A stretch of 64,000 nucleotides of DNA from Streptomyces sp. ISL-66 (GTDB lineage: Bacteria; Actinomycetota; Actinomycetes; Streptomycetales; Streptomycetaceae), in contig NZ_JAGGOW010000102.1 in the NCBI RefSeq assembly GCF_018614135.1, positions 1-64,000 on the forward strand, read 5' to 3'. The notes beneath the pieces were generated by a model. The model did no database searches. It was not told the origin of the DNA and worked only from the letters and a program-made list of their open reading frames with translations. Positions within the stretch are counted from its first letter, which is position 1. Every line of letters starts with the position of its first letter. The position numbers and the translations under genes were made by a program. Shown here one piece after another: positions 33,244 through 41,552 of this stretch.

Positions 33244-34599
33244 CTACGGTCGGACGTTCCAGTCGGCACTGGAGCGCAGCGTGCGGGCGATCTTCGGGTC
33301 GCGGACCGAGGGGGTGCGGTCCTCGGCGGTGACCGACAGCCGGTGCGTCCCGGGACCGAAGAGCCACAGGTCGGTGACGCGCACCTCGGTGCGGCCGGCC
33401 AGGTGTCTCAGCTCGCGTCCGTCGAGGTACCAGCGGACCACGAGCTGGCGTCCGTCCGCGCCGGTCAGCCGGGGTACGGCCGCCTTCGCGGTGTCCCGCA
33501 GGCGCAGCGTGCGGTCCGTGGGGGTGAGCGGAGTGACGACCCTCGCGTGCTGGTAGAAGCCGGCGATCATCGACTCCACACCGGGGAGGTTGAAGGGCTT
33601 GCCCAGCACCCTCATGAGCGAGTTGTCGGTGGGTCGCTGGAGCCCGGTGACGAAGTAGCCGCCGCCCTCGTACGCGCCGACCGTGCCGCCGTCCGCAGAG
33701 GGCTCTCCCAGCCAGCGGAACCACTTGGCCCGTTGGCGGGCCATCCGGTCGGCGGACAGGGTGGAGATGTTCGACTCCGCGGGCTCGGGGCCGGTGTACT
33801 TCTCGTAGTCCGGGACGCCGGGGTAGAAGTACTCGTCGGCGAGTTTGCCGAGCGAATGGCCGGTCTCGTGGATGGCGACCTGGCCGGACTTGGCGTTGTC
33901 CGCGGAGGCCGTGGAGATTCCCTCGTAACCGAGGGTGCTGCTGGGCTCGTTGTAGCCCGCACCGCCGTACTTGGCGCTGTTGGCGAGGACGATGACCAGG
34001 TCGGCTTCCGGCGCCTTCGCAACGTAGGTGTCGACCTTGGGCTGGTCTATGCACAGCAGCCGCTCGATGTCCCCGCACCAGAAGTACGCGCCGAGGGCCG
34101 TGTCACGGACGGTCGCCGCGTCCGGGTCTCCGGAGACGCCCGACTCGCGGGAGACGGCGTCGACCGTCCAGACGTTGAAGAGGTTGCGGTAGGTGGTGTA
34201 CGGCTCCACGGCCGTCACCTCGGCCCACTTGGTCCGGGCGTCCGTGTGGAACTTCGCCAACTCGGCAGCGGTGTAGCCGTCTCCGATGATCACGACGTCC
34301 AGGCGGTCGCCGGTGGGACCGTTGTCGACGATCTTGGCGACCTCGCCGTCGGCCTCCCGGTCGGCCGCGGAGAGCCGGGCGCCGGTCTGGGCGGTTCCGC
34401 CGGCAGGGACGCGGGCATGGCCCGATCCTGCGTCGCCGCCCTGCTCGGGCCCCGGTATCTCCACCTCCACCCGGCGTTCAGAGGGCGTCGGTTCGGCCGC
34501 CCGTACGGGTCCGGCGGCCAGCAGCGCGGCCGTCGCGCAGGCCGCCGCGACGGCTGCGCGCAGGACCGATCGAACGGCTGGACGTCTGACGTGGCGCAT
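33244..34599 (-). CDS. Secreted M64-family (IgA peptidase-like) metallopeptidase
   Basis: 451 residues. Signal peptide RSVLRAAVAAACATAALLAA ending AGPVRA. The zinc motif HETGHSLGKLADEY (His, Glu, His and the later DEY) is diagnostic of the M64 group, supported by VVIIGDGYTAAEL and YFWCGDIERLLCIDQ with two Cys. It should be an extracellular zinc protease; targets unknown in streptomycetes. The C-terminal about 110 residues form an extra beta-rich domain. It is divergent from the HTH-TPR regulator, which may control it. Confidence 0.88.
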   Translation of the reverse strand: MRHVRRPAVRSVLRAAVAAACATAALLAAGPVRAAEPTPSERRVEVEIPGPEQGGDAGSGHARVPAGGTAQTGARLSAADREADGEVAKIVDNGPTGDRLDVVIIGDGYTAAELAKFHTDARTKWAEVTAVEPYTTYRNLFNVWTVDAVSRESGVSGDPDAATVRDTALGAYFWCGDIERLLCIDQPKVDTYVAKAPEADLVIVLANSAKYGGAGYNEPSSTLGYEGISTASADNAKSGQVAIHETGHSLGKLADEYFYPGVPDYEKYTGPEPAESNISTLSADRMARQRAKWFRWLGEPSADGGTVGAYEGGGYFVTGLQRPTDNSLMRVLGKPFNLPGVESMIAGFYQHARVVTPLTPTDRTLRLRDTAKAAVPRLTGADGRQLVVRWYLDGRELRHLAGRTEVRVTDLWLFGPGTHRLSVTAEDRTPSVRDPKIARTLRSSADWNVRP

Positions 34600-34738
34600 G
34601 AAGTCCCCTCCCGGTCAAGGAAGTTAAGCAAGCATGTAAATGGAGTGAAGCGGATGCTTAAGCTAAAGGGCGCACGACGGGTGCGCAATGGCCCGCTCCC
34701 CCTGAATACTGGGGAGTTCGAGCAACCAGGGGGATTCC
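34600..34738. promoter_or_regulatory. AT-richer divergent control region with inverted TTAAGC motifs
   Basis: The 139 bases between the M64 peptidase and the HTH-TPR gene are far richer in A and T than the surroundings. AAGCAT near 34629 and ATGCTT near 34652 form an inverted pair, and TTAAGC occurs in both halves. This is a likely operator region for the adjacent regulator. Confidence 0.45.
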
Positions 34739-36091
34739 ATGGACGAACCGGTCGAGATCGGTCGCCGGGTTCAGCGCATGCGGGCCGAACTCGGGCTGAC
34801 GCAGCGCAAATTGGCGGAGCCCTCCTACACCCCGGCCTACATCTCGACGCTTGAGTCGGGCAAGGTCCGACCCTCCGAGGCGGCGCTGCGCTTCCTCGCG
34901 GACCGACTCGGCACCTCGTACGAGGAATTGACCACCGGGCGCCCCGCCCACCTGGCCACCGAACTGCGCCTCGCCCTCACCGACGCCCAGCAGACCCTGG
35001 CCGCCGGCGCGGCCGACGAGGCCGCCGTCCACTACCGGCGCCTCCTCGCGGAAGCGGAACGGTTCGGACTCGAGGAGGAGCGGGCCGTGGCGCTGCTCGG
35101 ACTCGGTGACTGCGCCCTGGAATCGGGTGAACTCACCGAAGCCATCGGCCACTTCGAAGCCGCCGAACAGCTGCTCGCCGACGAGCCGCTCCCCCGGCGC
35201 GCCCACCCGATCCGCGGCCGTGCCATCGCCCATCTGCTCGCCGGAGAACTGCGATACGCCTGCTACCTGCTCGAATCCACCATCGACGAGCTGGGAACGA
35301 GCGGGCTGGCCGACCCGGAGGCGCTGGTGCTGCTCTACGCCGCGGTCATCGGGCCGTACATCGACATGGGCGCCCACGCCCGGGCCGCCCACGCCGCCGA
35401 GGTCGCCCTGTCACTGGCACCTCAGGTCAACGACCCCGCCCTCGTCGCGGGCATGCACCGGCAGGTCGCGCGGACGTTCCTCGCCGAGGGACGCGTGGCC
35501 GACGCCGACGCCTCCCTCGCCAAGGCGCAGGCGATCTACGGGCAGCTGCAGCTGCGGACCGACCTCGCGCACTGCCACTGGATGCGGGGCTACGTACAAG
35601 CCCAGAACGGCGATCTCCCTGCCGCCGAAAGGGAGTTGCGAACGGCCCGCGACATGCTCTCGGCCGGCCGCGCGGCCCTGTACACCGCCCAGGTGGAAGT
35701 CGAGCTGGCCGACGTACTGCGCCGGCTCGGCCGGTACGACGAAGCCGCCGAGCTGCTCTCCGCGCTGCTGGAGCTGGGGGAGAGCCACGGTGCCGTGCAC
35801 GCGGGCGGTGCGCACCGGCTCCTCGGGCTCATGGCCGAGGAGCGCGGCGACCCCGAGTCCGCCGAGGAGCACTACGTACGGGCCCTGGCCCTGCTGGAGC
35901 GCAGCGGAGCCAGCGGCGACCTCGCCGACCTGTGCCGGCTCCTCGGCGACCTGCTGCGGCGGACCGGTCGGACCGAAGCCGCCTTGGACGCGTACCGCAC
36001 GGGCCTGGGCCATCGGGCGGCTCCCGGTACCACGACCCTCGGGCCGGCACCGGCGGCGCCGGCGTTCCCGCCGTCCGGCAGGACGACATGA
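34739..36091 (+). CDS. XRE-type HTH regulator with TPR repeats
   Basis: 450 residues. Residues about 5-62 form a Cro/CI-type helix-turn-helix (IGRRVQRMRAELGLTQRKLA then TPAYISTLESGKVRPSEAAL). The rest is a superhelix of tetratricopeptide repeats (for example ALLGLGDCALESGELTEAIG and ALLELGESHGAVHAGGAHRL). Such proteins in streptomycetes often sense small peptides or signals through the TPR part. It is divergent from a secreted peptidase, so regulation of that gene is plausible. The stop codon lies in the first copy of an octamer array. Confidence 0.87.
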   Translation: MDEPVEIGRRVQRMRAELGLTQRKLAEPSYTPAYISTLESGKVRPSEAALRFLADRLGTSYEELTTGRPAHLATELRLALTDAQQTLAAGAADEAAVHYRRLLAEAERFGLEEERAVALLGLGDCALESGELTEAIGHFEAAEQLLADEPLPRRAHPIRGRAIAHLLAGELRYACYLLESTIDELGTSGLADPEALVLLYAAVIGPYIDMGAHARAAHAAEVALSLAPQVNDPALVAGMHRQVARTFLAEGRVADADASLAKAQAIYGQLQLRTDLAHCHWMRGYVQAQNGDLPAAERELRTARDMLSAGRAALYTAQVEVELADVLRRLGRYDEAAELLSALLELGESHGAVHAGGAHRLLGLMAEERGDPESAEEHYVRALALLERSGASGDLADLCRLLGDLLRRTGRTEAALDAYRTGLGHRAAPGTTTLGPAPAAPAFPPSGRTT

Positions 36092-36127
36092 CGGCATGAC
36101 GGCATGACGGCATGACGGCATGACGGC
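36088..36127 (+). repeat. Tandem repeat, ATGACGGC x5
   Basis: Five perfect octamers plus a degenerate sixth (ATGACCGG). The TGA stop of the HTH-TPR gene is inside the first copy. Each copy contains ATGA, a stop-start overlap. Beyond it, to 36300, no gene is visible. Confidence 0.9.
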
Positions 36128-36300
36128 ATGACCGGATGTGGCCGCGATAGCTTCACCCGGCCTGCACTCCTCGTGCGGGAGCCGGTTCGAACATCCTGTG
36201 AAGGCACCCCTGTCGGGTCCCCAAAGGAGCCTTTCCGCCTCCCCGGCTTCCCCTCGGGCGCGAGCATGGCCCTGATGGCCGGCCTGTGGAAGGAACCCCC

Positions 36301-36561
36301 GTGCCCGACAAGTTCGATCCCTGTCCCGCCCCGGCGGGGGACATCACGGGCGTCGTCGACCACCACGGGCGGCGGGAGCAGCCTATGCAGGAACGATCCT
36401 TCAGCACCGTGCGGCAGCCGCCGGGCGGAGCGGACCCGCCGACGGACACACCCATCTACGACGCGGTCGAACGCCTGTGGCTCCAACACGGCCGAGAAGT
36501 CCCCCACGCACCCGCCCCCCGGCCGGAACGCCACGACGACGACCTCTTCCACCGCGCCTGA
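36301..36561 (+). CDS. Small hypothetical protein, 86 residues
   Basis: Starts at GTG 36301 with GGAAGGAA before it. The N-terminal half is Asp/Pro/Gly-rich (PDKFDPCPAPAGDITGVVDH) and the C-terminal half contains DTPIYDAVERLWLQHGREVP, a short helix plus turn that I have seen in small streptomycete proteins of unknown function. No membrane segment or signal peptide. The tail ends HDDDLFHRA. Convergent with the DUF6328 gene. Confidence 0.6.
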   Translation: MPDKFDPCPAPAGDITGVVDHHGRREQPMQERSFSTVRQPPGGADPPTDTPIYDAVERLWLQHGREVPHAPAPRPERHDDDLFHRA

Positions 36562-36632
36562 CCGGGACGGATGCCTTCCTGGCATGACACGGGAGTTCGA
36601 TCGGGGGGGCGGACGGTCAGCCCCCGCGCCGG

Positions 36633-37118
36633 TCAGCGTTGGGCGGTGTAGCGGATCCGCGCCCACAGGGGCAGCACGAACCAGCAGAGCAGGTACCAGG
36701 CGAGCACTCCGCCCACGAGCCACACGGCGACGGCGTTGGGGGCCGCGACCCGCAGGACGAGCAGGAGCGCCGCGGTGCACGTCGCCAGGAGCAGGACGAG
36801 CCCGGCGAACGTCAGCCGCGCGGCCCACGCGACCGCTTCGGGCTTGATCTGGCGGCCCGAGACGATGCGGTGGAACGCGACCGGCCCGATCAGCGCGCCC
36901 GTCGCCAGCGACCCCAGCACCACCGTCACGACGTAGATCGTCTTCTCGGTCTGCGCGAGCCCCGCGAAGACGGGGGTGAAGGCCACCGTGAGCAGGAATC
37001 CGAACAGGACCTGGACTCCCGTCTGGGCGACACGGATCTCCTGGATGAGTTCCTGCCACTGCCGGTCCGCGCGTTCCTTCTCGGACTCGTCCCGGCCGTC
37101 ACCGGTACCACTCGGCAT
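36633..37118 (-). CDS. DUF6328 family membrane protein
   Basis: 161 residues. A charged N-terminus (DESEKERADRQWQELIQEIR) leads to VAQTGVQVLFGFLLTVAF, the family core, then four hydrophobic segments. Role unknown; an inner-membrane protein. ATG 37118 is preceded by GGGAGG. GGGGTAAG lies about 40 bases further up with GAGT 17 bases before it, a weak sigma-B-like arrangement. Confidence 0.82.
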   Translation of the reverse strand: MPSGTGDGRDESEKERADRQWQELIQEIRVAQTGVQVLFGFLLTVAFTPVFAGLAQTEKTIYVVTVVLGSLATGALIGPVAFHRIVSGRQIKPEAVAWAARLTFAGLVLLLATCTAALLLVLRVAAPNAVAVWLVGGVLAWYLLCWFVLPLWARIRYTAQR

Positions 37119-37260
37119 GCCGCGCCTCCCTGAAGCGTCTCGTCACGCAGCGCTTACCCCGCGGTCCCGGGCCCATACTCCTGCGCCGGCGGAGACGGTC
37201 GGCCCTGAGCAGCCGTGTGCGCCGCCGGTCGCCGCCCTCACTCCTCCCGGGGTGCCTCCC

Positions 37261-37282
37261 GAGGTGCCTCCCGAGGCACCTC
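37261..37282 (-). terminator. Hairpin after the double-VOC gene
   Basis: GAGGTGCCTC and GAGGCACCTC form a 10-bp perfect inverted repeat with 2 bases between. It lies within a run of CTCCCGAGGTGC repeats (about 37240-37275), which allow alternative pairings. Confidence 0.55.
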
Positions 37283-37292
37283 CGGAGATTCC

Positions 37293-38126
37293 TCACCCCT
37301 CCGGAGACTCCGCCCGAGCGGCCGCACGACGAACCGCCTCGGCCGAGGCGTCCTGGGGTGCGACCACCGTGAAGAGCGCGCCCTCGGCGTCGGCGAGCAC
37401 CATCCAGCGGCTGACGCTGGAGGTTTCGACGGCGGAGGCGATCCTGCCGCCCATACGGGTGGCGGCCTCGGCGGCCGCCTCCAGGTCGGGCACGACGAAG
37501 TGGACGTGCCAGCGGGGCCGGACCTGCGGGTCGGGATCCTCTTCGAGGGCTCCGCCGCTGATGCGGGCGACGGTGTCGCGGTGGTGGCGCAGGACGACGT
37601 GGTCGTGCTCGTACGACACCGTGCAGCAGCCCGGCTCCTCCCCGGCCCAGCCGAGGACCTCGCCGTAGAAGATCGCCGCGGCGAAAGCGTCCCGCGTCCG
37701 CAGCTCCAGCCACACCGGCGCGCCTTCGCGGCCCGCCGTCCAGTCGGGAATGACCTCACCCTGCCAGAACCCGAAGGCGGCCCCGGCGGGGTCCGCGGCC
37801 AGACCCGCGCGTCCGGTGCCGAAGGCGAGGGGGCCGACCCCCATGGTCGCGCCCCGTTCCCGGATCCGCCCCGCGGTGACGTCGGCGTCCTCGACGGCGA
37901 AGTACGGCGTCCAGGCGACCGGCATGCCGAAACGCCCGGCCACCGCGCCGATGCCCGCGACGGGAGCACTGCCCCGGAAGGCCACCGAGAATCCCTCCCC
38001 GAGTCGCGTACGGCGGAATTCCCAGCCCAGGACGGCGGCGTAGAACCGCTCGGCGGCGGCAAGGTCCCGGGCCGTGAGACTCACCCAGCACGGCGCACCG
38101 AACACCTCGTGGCTCGACGTCGACAC
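37293..38126 (-). CDS. Two-domain VOC (glyoxalase-like) protein
   Basis: 277 residues with two VOC modules: GAPCWVSLTARDLAAAERFY (about residue 9) and PVWLELRTRDAFAAAIFYGE (about residue 135). Similar in layout to the protein at 1977-2771. Substrate unknown. GTG 38126 is preferred because GAGGTGG lies 6 bases upstream; ATG 38141 is the alternative. Confidence 0.82.
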   Translation of the reverse strand: MSTSSHEVFGAPCWVSLTARDLAAAERFYAAVLGWEFRRTRLGEGFSVAFRGSAPVAGIGAVAGRFGMPVAWTPYFAVEDADVTAGRIRERGATMGVGPLAFGTGRAGLAADPAGAAFGFWQGEVIPDWTAGREGAPVWLELRTRDAFAAAIFYGEVLGWAGEEPGCCTVSYEHDHVVLRHHRDTVARISGGALEEDPDPQVRPRWHVHFVVPDLEAAAEAATRMGGRIASAVETSSVSRWMVLADAEGALFTVVAPQDASAEAVRRAAARAESPEG

Positions 38127-38322
38127 GACTGCCCACCTCATCCGCCGTACGTGCACATTCCGGACATGACCTCTCCACCGTAGACCCCTCGGGGCGTCCG
38201 CCCCCGGCCCGTTCACCCGACCGGGGGCCTGATCGGCGTCCTGCCCGTCTACGTGGGCCACCCGCATGGCACGGGGCGCGCAGGGCCACCCCCCGAGTGC
38301 CGGCGGGCCGCGCCCTGCGCGC

Positions 38323-38478
38323 TCAGGCGACCGGGCCGGGCTCCGGTTCGGGCTCGGGCAGCGGGTCCGGCCCCGGGTGCGGCGGCTCCGGTTCGGGGAG
38401 GGGCGTGGGAATCGGCCTCGGCGTGTGGGGTTCACCGGGGAAGGGGTACGAGTACGTGTTCCCGTTCACGTTCGTCAT
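38323..38478 (-). CDS. Small proline/glutamate-rich protein, 51 residues
   Basis: A minus-strand frame of 51 residues: MTNVNGNTYSYPFPGEPHTP followed by PEPEPPHPGPDPLPEPEPEP. Almost all third positions are G or C. AGGA lies 8 bases before ATG 38478. The Pro-Glu repeats suggest an extended chain. No family recognised. It diverges from the Ku gene. The opposite strand also has an open Gly/Ser-rich frame, so this call is tentative. Confidence 0.45.
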   Translation of the reverse strand: MTNVNGNTYSYPFPGEPHTPRPIPTPLPEPEPPHPGPDPLPEPEPEPGPVA

Positions 38479-38657
38479 GGCGAGTCCTGGCTTGCTCGGA
38501 CGGTTGCTCTCGCCGTTCCGCCTGCCCGCTCACGTCCGCCCGAACCACGCCGTCCGGCGCCGGGGAGCACGCGCGCCCGCGACGACGTGCGGACGAGTGA
38601 TCTTCACCGGCTCGGGCAGGCTCGACCGCGGGGTCTCGTGGAAGGACGGTGAGTGGG

Positions 38658-39677
38658 ATGGCACGTCCGGTCTGGGCGGGAGTCCTGAGCTTCGGCCTGG
38701 TCAGCCTGCCCGTCGGCCTCTACACGGCCACCGACAGCCACACGATCCACTTCCACCAGCTCCAGCGCGGCACCTCCGATCGGATCCGCAACAGACGGGT
38801 CAACGAACGCACCGGGGACGAGGTCGACCTCTCCGACATCGTGAAGGGCTACGACGCCGGCGACGAGTACGTCCTCATCGAGCCCGAGGAGCTGGACGAG
38901 ATCGCCCCCGGGCGCTCGCAGGTCCTGGACATCGCCGGATTCGTGGACCTCGACGACGTCGACCCGATCTTCTTCGACAAGGCCTACTACCTCGCGCCCC
39001 GGGGCAAGGAGTACGGCAAGGTGTACGGCCTCCTGGAGCAAGCCCTCGACAAGGCCGGAAAGACGGGCATCGCGACGTTCGTCATGCGCCAGCGCGAGTA
39101 CCTCGTCGCGGTCAAGGCCGAGGAGGGGCTGCTCACCTGCCACACCCTGCACTGGGCCGACGAGATCCGCGACCCCCGCAAGGAGATCGGTTCCCTGCCG
39201 GGCAAGGCGCGGACTTCGGCGAAGGAAGTCCGGATGGCCGAGCAGCTCATCGACGCGCTCAGCATGCCGTGGAAGCCCGAGGACTTCCACGACACCTTCC
39301 GGGACAAGGTCACCGCCCTCATCGAGGCGAAACGGAGCGGGGCGAGCGTGGAGAAGGCCGAACCGCCGGCCGAGCCCACGGGCGTGGTCGACCTCGCGGA
39401 AGCCCTCCGCGCCAGCGTCGAGCGGGCACGCAGCCCGAAGGACACGCGCGAGAAGGCGGACGCCACCGCGGCGGGACACCACAGGAAGACCCAGCAGCGC
39501 GGGGCCGCGGCGATGAAGCGGATCGGCGCCCCCGGGCGCGAGGACCTGCACGGGCTGACCAAGGCCGAGCTGTACAAGAGGGCCACCGCGGCGAAAGTCC
39601 CGGGCCGTTCCGCCATGACGCACGACCAACTCGTCGAGGCGCTCACCGAGGCCGCCACGAGCGCCGCCGCCGCCTGA
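38658..39677 (+). CDS. ku: Ku protein of bacterial non-homologous end joining
   Basis: 339 residues. Starts MARPVWAGVLSFGLVSLPVG, the conserved Ku opening; the DNA-encircling core runs to about residue 255 (IHFHQLQRGTSDRIRNRRVN, then REYLVAVKAEEGLLTCHTL). It binds double-strand ends as a homodimer and recruits LigD-type ligases. The C-terminal extension (about 260-339) is basic and ends in a Rho/SAP-like motif (LTKAELYKRA then GRSAMTHDQL). ATG 38658 fits homologues; GTG 38649 is just upstream. The next three genes on the same strand suggest an end-processing cassette. No LigD is in the window. Confidence 0.93.
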   Translation: MARPVWAGVLSFGLVSLPVGLYTATDSHTIHFHQLQRGTSDRIRNRRVNERTGDEVDLSDIVKGYDAGDEYVLIEPEELDEIAPGRSQVLDIAGFVDLDDVDPIFFDKAYYLAPRGKEYGKVYGLLEQALDKAGKTGIATFVMRQREYLVAVKAEEGLLTCHTLHWADEIRDPRKEIGSLPGKARTSAKEVRMAEQLIDALSMPWKPEDFHDTFRDKVTALIEAKRSGASVEKAEPPAEPTGVVDLAEALRASVERARSPKDTREKADATAAGHHRKTQQRGAAAMKRIGAPGREDLHGLTKAELYKRATAAKVPGRSAMTHDQLVEALTEAATSAAAA

Positions 39678-39770
39678 TCCGTACTCCTCGGGGCCGCGAG
39701 GTTTCGGCGGCCCCGTACGGGTTACGCGCTCCATGCCCGAAGTCGTCGGCCGAGCAGCCGGAGGCACTCC

Positions 39771-40472
39771 GTGATCCGTCCCAGCCTCCAGACCCCGGGG
39801 GGAACGTCCCCGCCCGAGCACCTGAGCGGCCCCGCGCCGAACGACGGCCCGCTGCCCAGGGACCACACCCAGGCGATCCTCGAGACCACCAAGCACGTGG
39901 CGGCGCTGTTGAAGGGGTCCGGACTGCCCTTCGCGCTCGCCGGCAGCGTGGCGGCCTTCGCCCACGGGCTGCCGGCCCGCTTCCAGCACGACACGGACTT
40001 CTGCGTGCGTCCCGAGGACGCCGACGCGGTGGTCAAGGCCCTGGAGGACGGCGGCATCGCGATGCGCCGCGCCCCGGAGGACTGGCTGGTCAAGGGCCGC
40101 TCGGGCGGAGAGGAGATCGATCTGATCTTCGAACTGGCCCGGCGTCCCGTGAGCACGGAACTCCTGGAGCGGGCGAGCGTCAAGGCGGTGGACTCGGTGT
40201 GGATGCCGGTCCTCGCTCCGACCGACCTCATGGAGAGCCGCCTCTCCGCCCTCTGCGAGCACTATTGCGACTTCGGCGACCTGTTGCCCATGGCCCGGAT
40301 GCTGCGCGAGCAGATCGACTGGGAGCGACTGGACCGGACCCACCGCTCCTCGCCGCTGCCCGACGCCTTCCTCCACCTGCTCGAACGGCTCCACATCATC
40401 GATCGCGAGGCATGGTCAGGGGAAGGAGAACCCCCGGCCGAGCCCGAGGAAAGCACGGAGGACGGGCCATGA
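39771..40472 (+). CDS. Nucleotidyltransferase-fold protein
   Basis: 233 residues. Residues about 45-75 show the pol-beta superfamily signature: ALAGSVAAFAHG followed by HDTDF, giving the Gly-Ser and the Asp-x-Asp pair, and a third acidic residue in EEIDLIFE. All three catalytic carboxylates are therefore present. The C-terminal helices (SRLSALCEHYCDFGDLLPMA) complete a minimal NTase. Substrate (nucleic acid end, protein or small molecule) is unknown. GTG 39771 has GGAGG 6 bases upstream. It lies 93 bases after Ku and overlaps the next gene. Confidence 0.8.
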   Translation: MIRPSLQTPGGTSPPEHLSGPAPNDGPLPRDHTQAILETTKHVAALLKGSGLPFALAGSVAAFAHGLPARFQHDTDFCVRPEDADAVVKALEDGGIAMRRAPEDWLVKGRSGGEEIDLIFELARRPVSTELLERASVKAVDSVWMPVLAPTDLMESRLSALCEHYCDFGDLLPMARMLREQIDWERLDRTHRSSPLPDAFLHLLERLHIIDREAWSGEGEPPAEPEESTEDGP

Positions 40473-40723
40473 CATCCCCCGAGAGGATCGAGTACCGCAT
40501 CGAGCACCTGCGCGATCGGCTGGCCCGCGAGGACATCGCCGAACTCGGCGTACGGATCGACACGCGCGGCGCGCGGGCCGTCGTCCGGGGTCGCGTCGGC
40601 GACGAGAAGTGCCGCGATGCCGTCCTGCGGATCGCCGGCGAGGAGCTGGCGGGCATGGACTGGTACGCGGATCTCACGGTGAGCCGCCACGGCACGCCCG
40701 ACCATTCCGAGGAGCTGTCGTGA
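40469..40723 (+). CDS. BON-domain-like small protein
   Basis: 84 residues. IEHLRDRLAREDIAELGVRI then RGARAVVRGRVGDEKCRDAV resembles a single BON domain (a helix, then two strands around a V-x-G-x-V turn). BON proteins bind membranes or lipids, but this one has no signal peptide and is translated within the cassette, so a cytoplasmic binding role is likely. ATG 40469 overlaps the TGA of the nucleotidyltransferase gene, and its stop overlaps the next GTG. Confidence 0.72.
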   Translation: MTSPERIEYRIEHLRDRLAREDIAELGVRIDTRGARAVVRGRVGDEKCRDAVLRIAGEELAGMDWYADLTVSRHGTPDHSEELS

Positions 40724-41472
40724 TCCGCGTGGCGGCGGTGGGCGACATCCACCTCGGCCCGGACAGCGCCGGACTGCTGCGGCCCGCCTTCGACACCCTC
40801 GGCGACTGCGCGGACCTGCTGCTCCTGGCCGGAGACCTGACCCGGCACGGCACCGCGCGGGAGGCCCGGGTGGTGGCCGGCGAGGTGGCCGGACTGCCGG
40901 TGCCGGTGGTCGCCGTACTCGGGAACCACGATTACCAGAGCGACCAGGAGGAGGCCGTCACCCGGGAGCTGACCGACGCGGGCGTGCACGTCCTGGAGGG
41001 CGACGCGGTCGTGCTCGATCTCGCGGGCACGAGGGTCGGCGTCGCGGGGACCAAGGGCTTCTGCGGAGGCTTCGCCGGCCGCAGCGGCAGCGAGTTCGGC
41101 GAACCGGAGATGAAGGCGTTCATGCGCCACAGCCGCGCCTGCGCCGAAGGACTGGGGAACGCGCTGCGCTCGCTCCACGACGGCGGCAGCACGCTGCGCA
41201 TCGCACTCACGCACTACGCGCCCGTGCCGGACACCCTCGCCGGCGAGCCGCCCGAGATCTTCCCCTTCCTCGGCAGCTACCACCTGGCGGAGGCCATGGA
41301 CGCGGCCGGAGCGGATTTCGCCGTGCACGGGCACGCCCACCTCGGCACGGAACACGGCATGACGCCGGGCGGCGTGCATGTCCGCAACGTGGCGATGGCC
41401 GTCATAGACCAGGCCTTCGCCGTCTACCACCTCTCCCCCACCGCCACGGTGACCGCGGGTGACCAGGGGTGA
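40720..41472 (+). CDS. Calcineurin-like metallophosphoesterase
   Basis: 250 residues. All five metal motifs are present in order: GDIHLG, GDLTRHG, GNHDY, a His in THYAPVPD, and GHAHLG. It should be a two-metal phosphoesterase; relatives act on nucleic acids, cyclic nucleotides or phospholipids. Translation is coupled with the BON gene (GTG 40720 overlaps TGA). Placement after Ku and a nucleotidyltransferase suggests, but does not prove, work on DNA ends. Confidence 0.87.
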   Translation: MIRVAAVGDIHLGPDSAGLLRPAFDTLGDCADLLLLAGDLTRHGTAREARVVAGEVAGLPVPVVAVLGNHDYQSDQEEAVTRELTDAGVHVLEGDAVVLDLAGTRVGVAGTKGFCGGFAGRSGSEFGEPEMKAFMRHSRACAEGLGNALRSLHDGGSTLRIALTHYAPVPDTLAGEPPEIFPFLGSYHLAEAMDAAGADFAVHGHAHLGTEHGMTPGGVHVRNVAMAVIDQAFAVYHLSPTATVTAGDQG

Positions 41473-41552
41473 TCGAGGGGCCCGGACGCTCCGTCGCCAT
41501 GCGTACCGGTGCTCTTTGTGGGGAGACGCCCGAGCACAGAAAGGCGTGAGCC

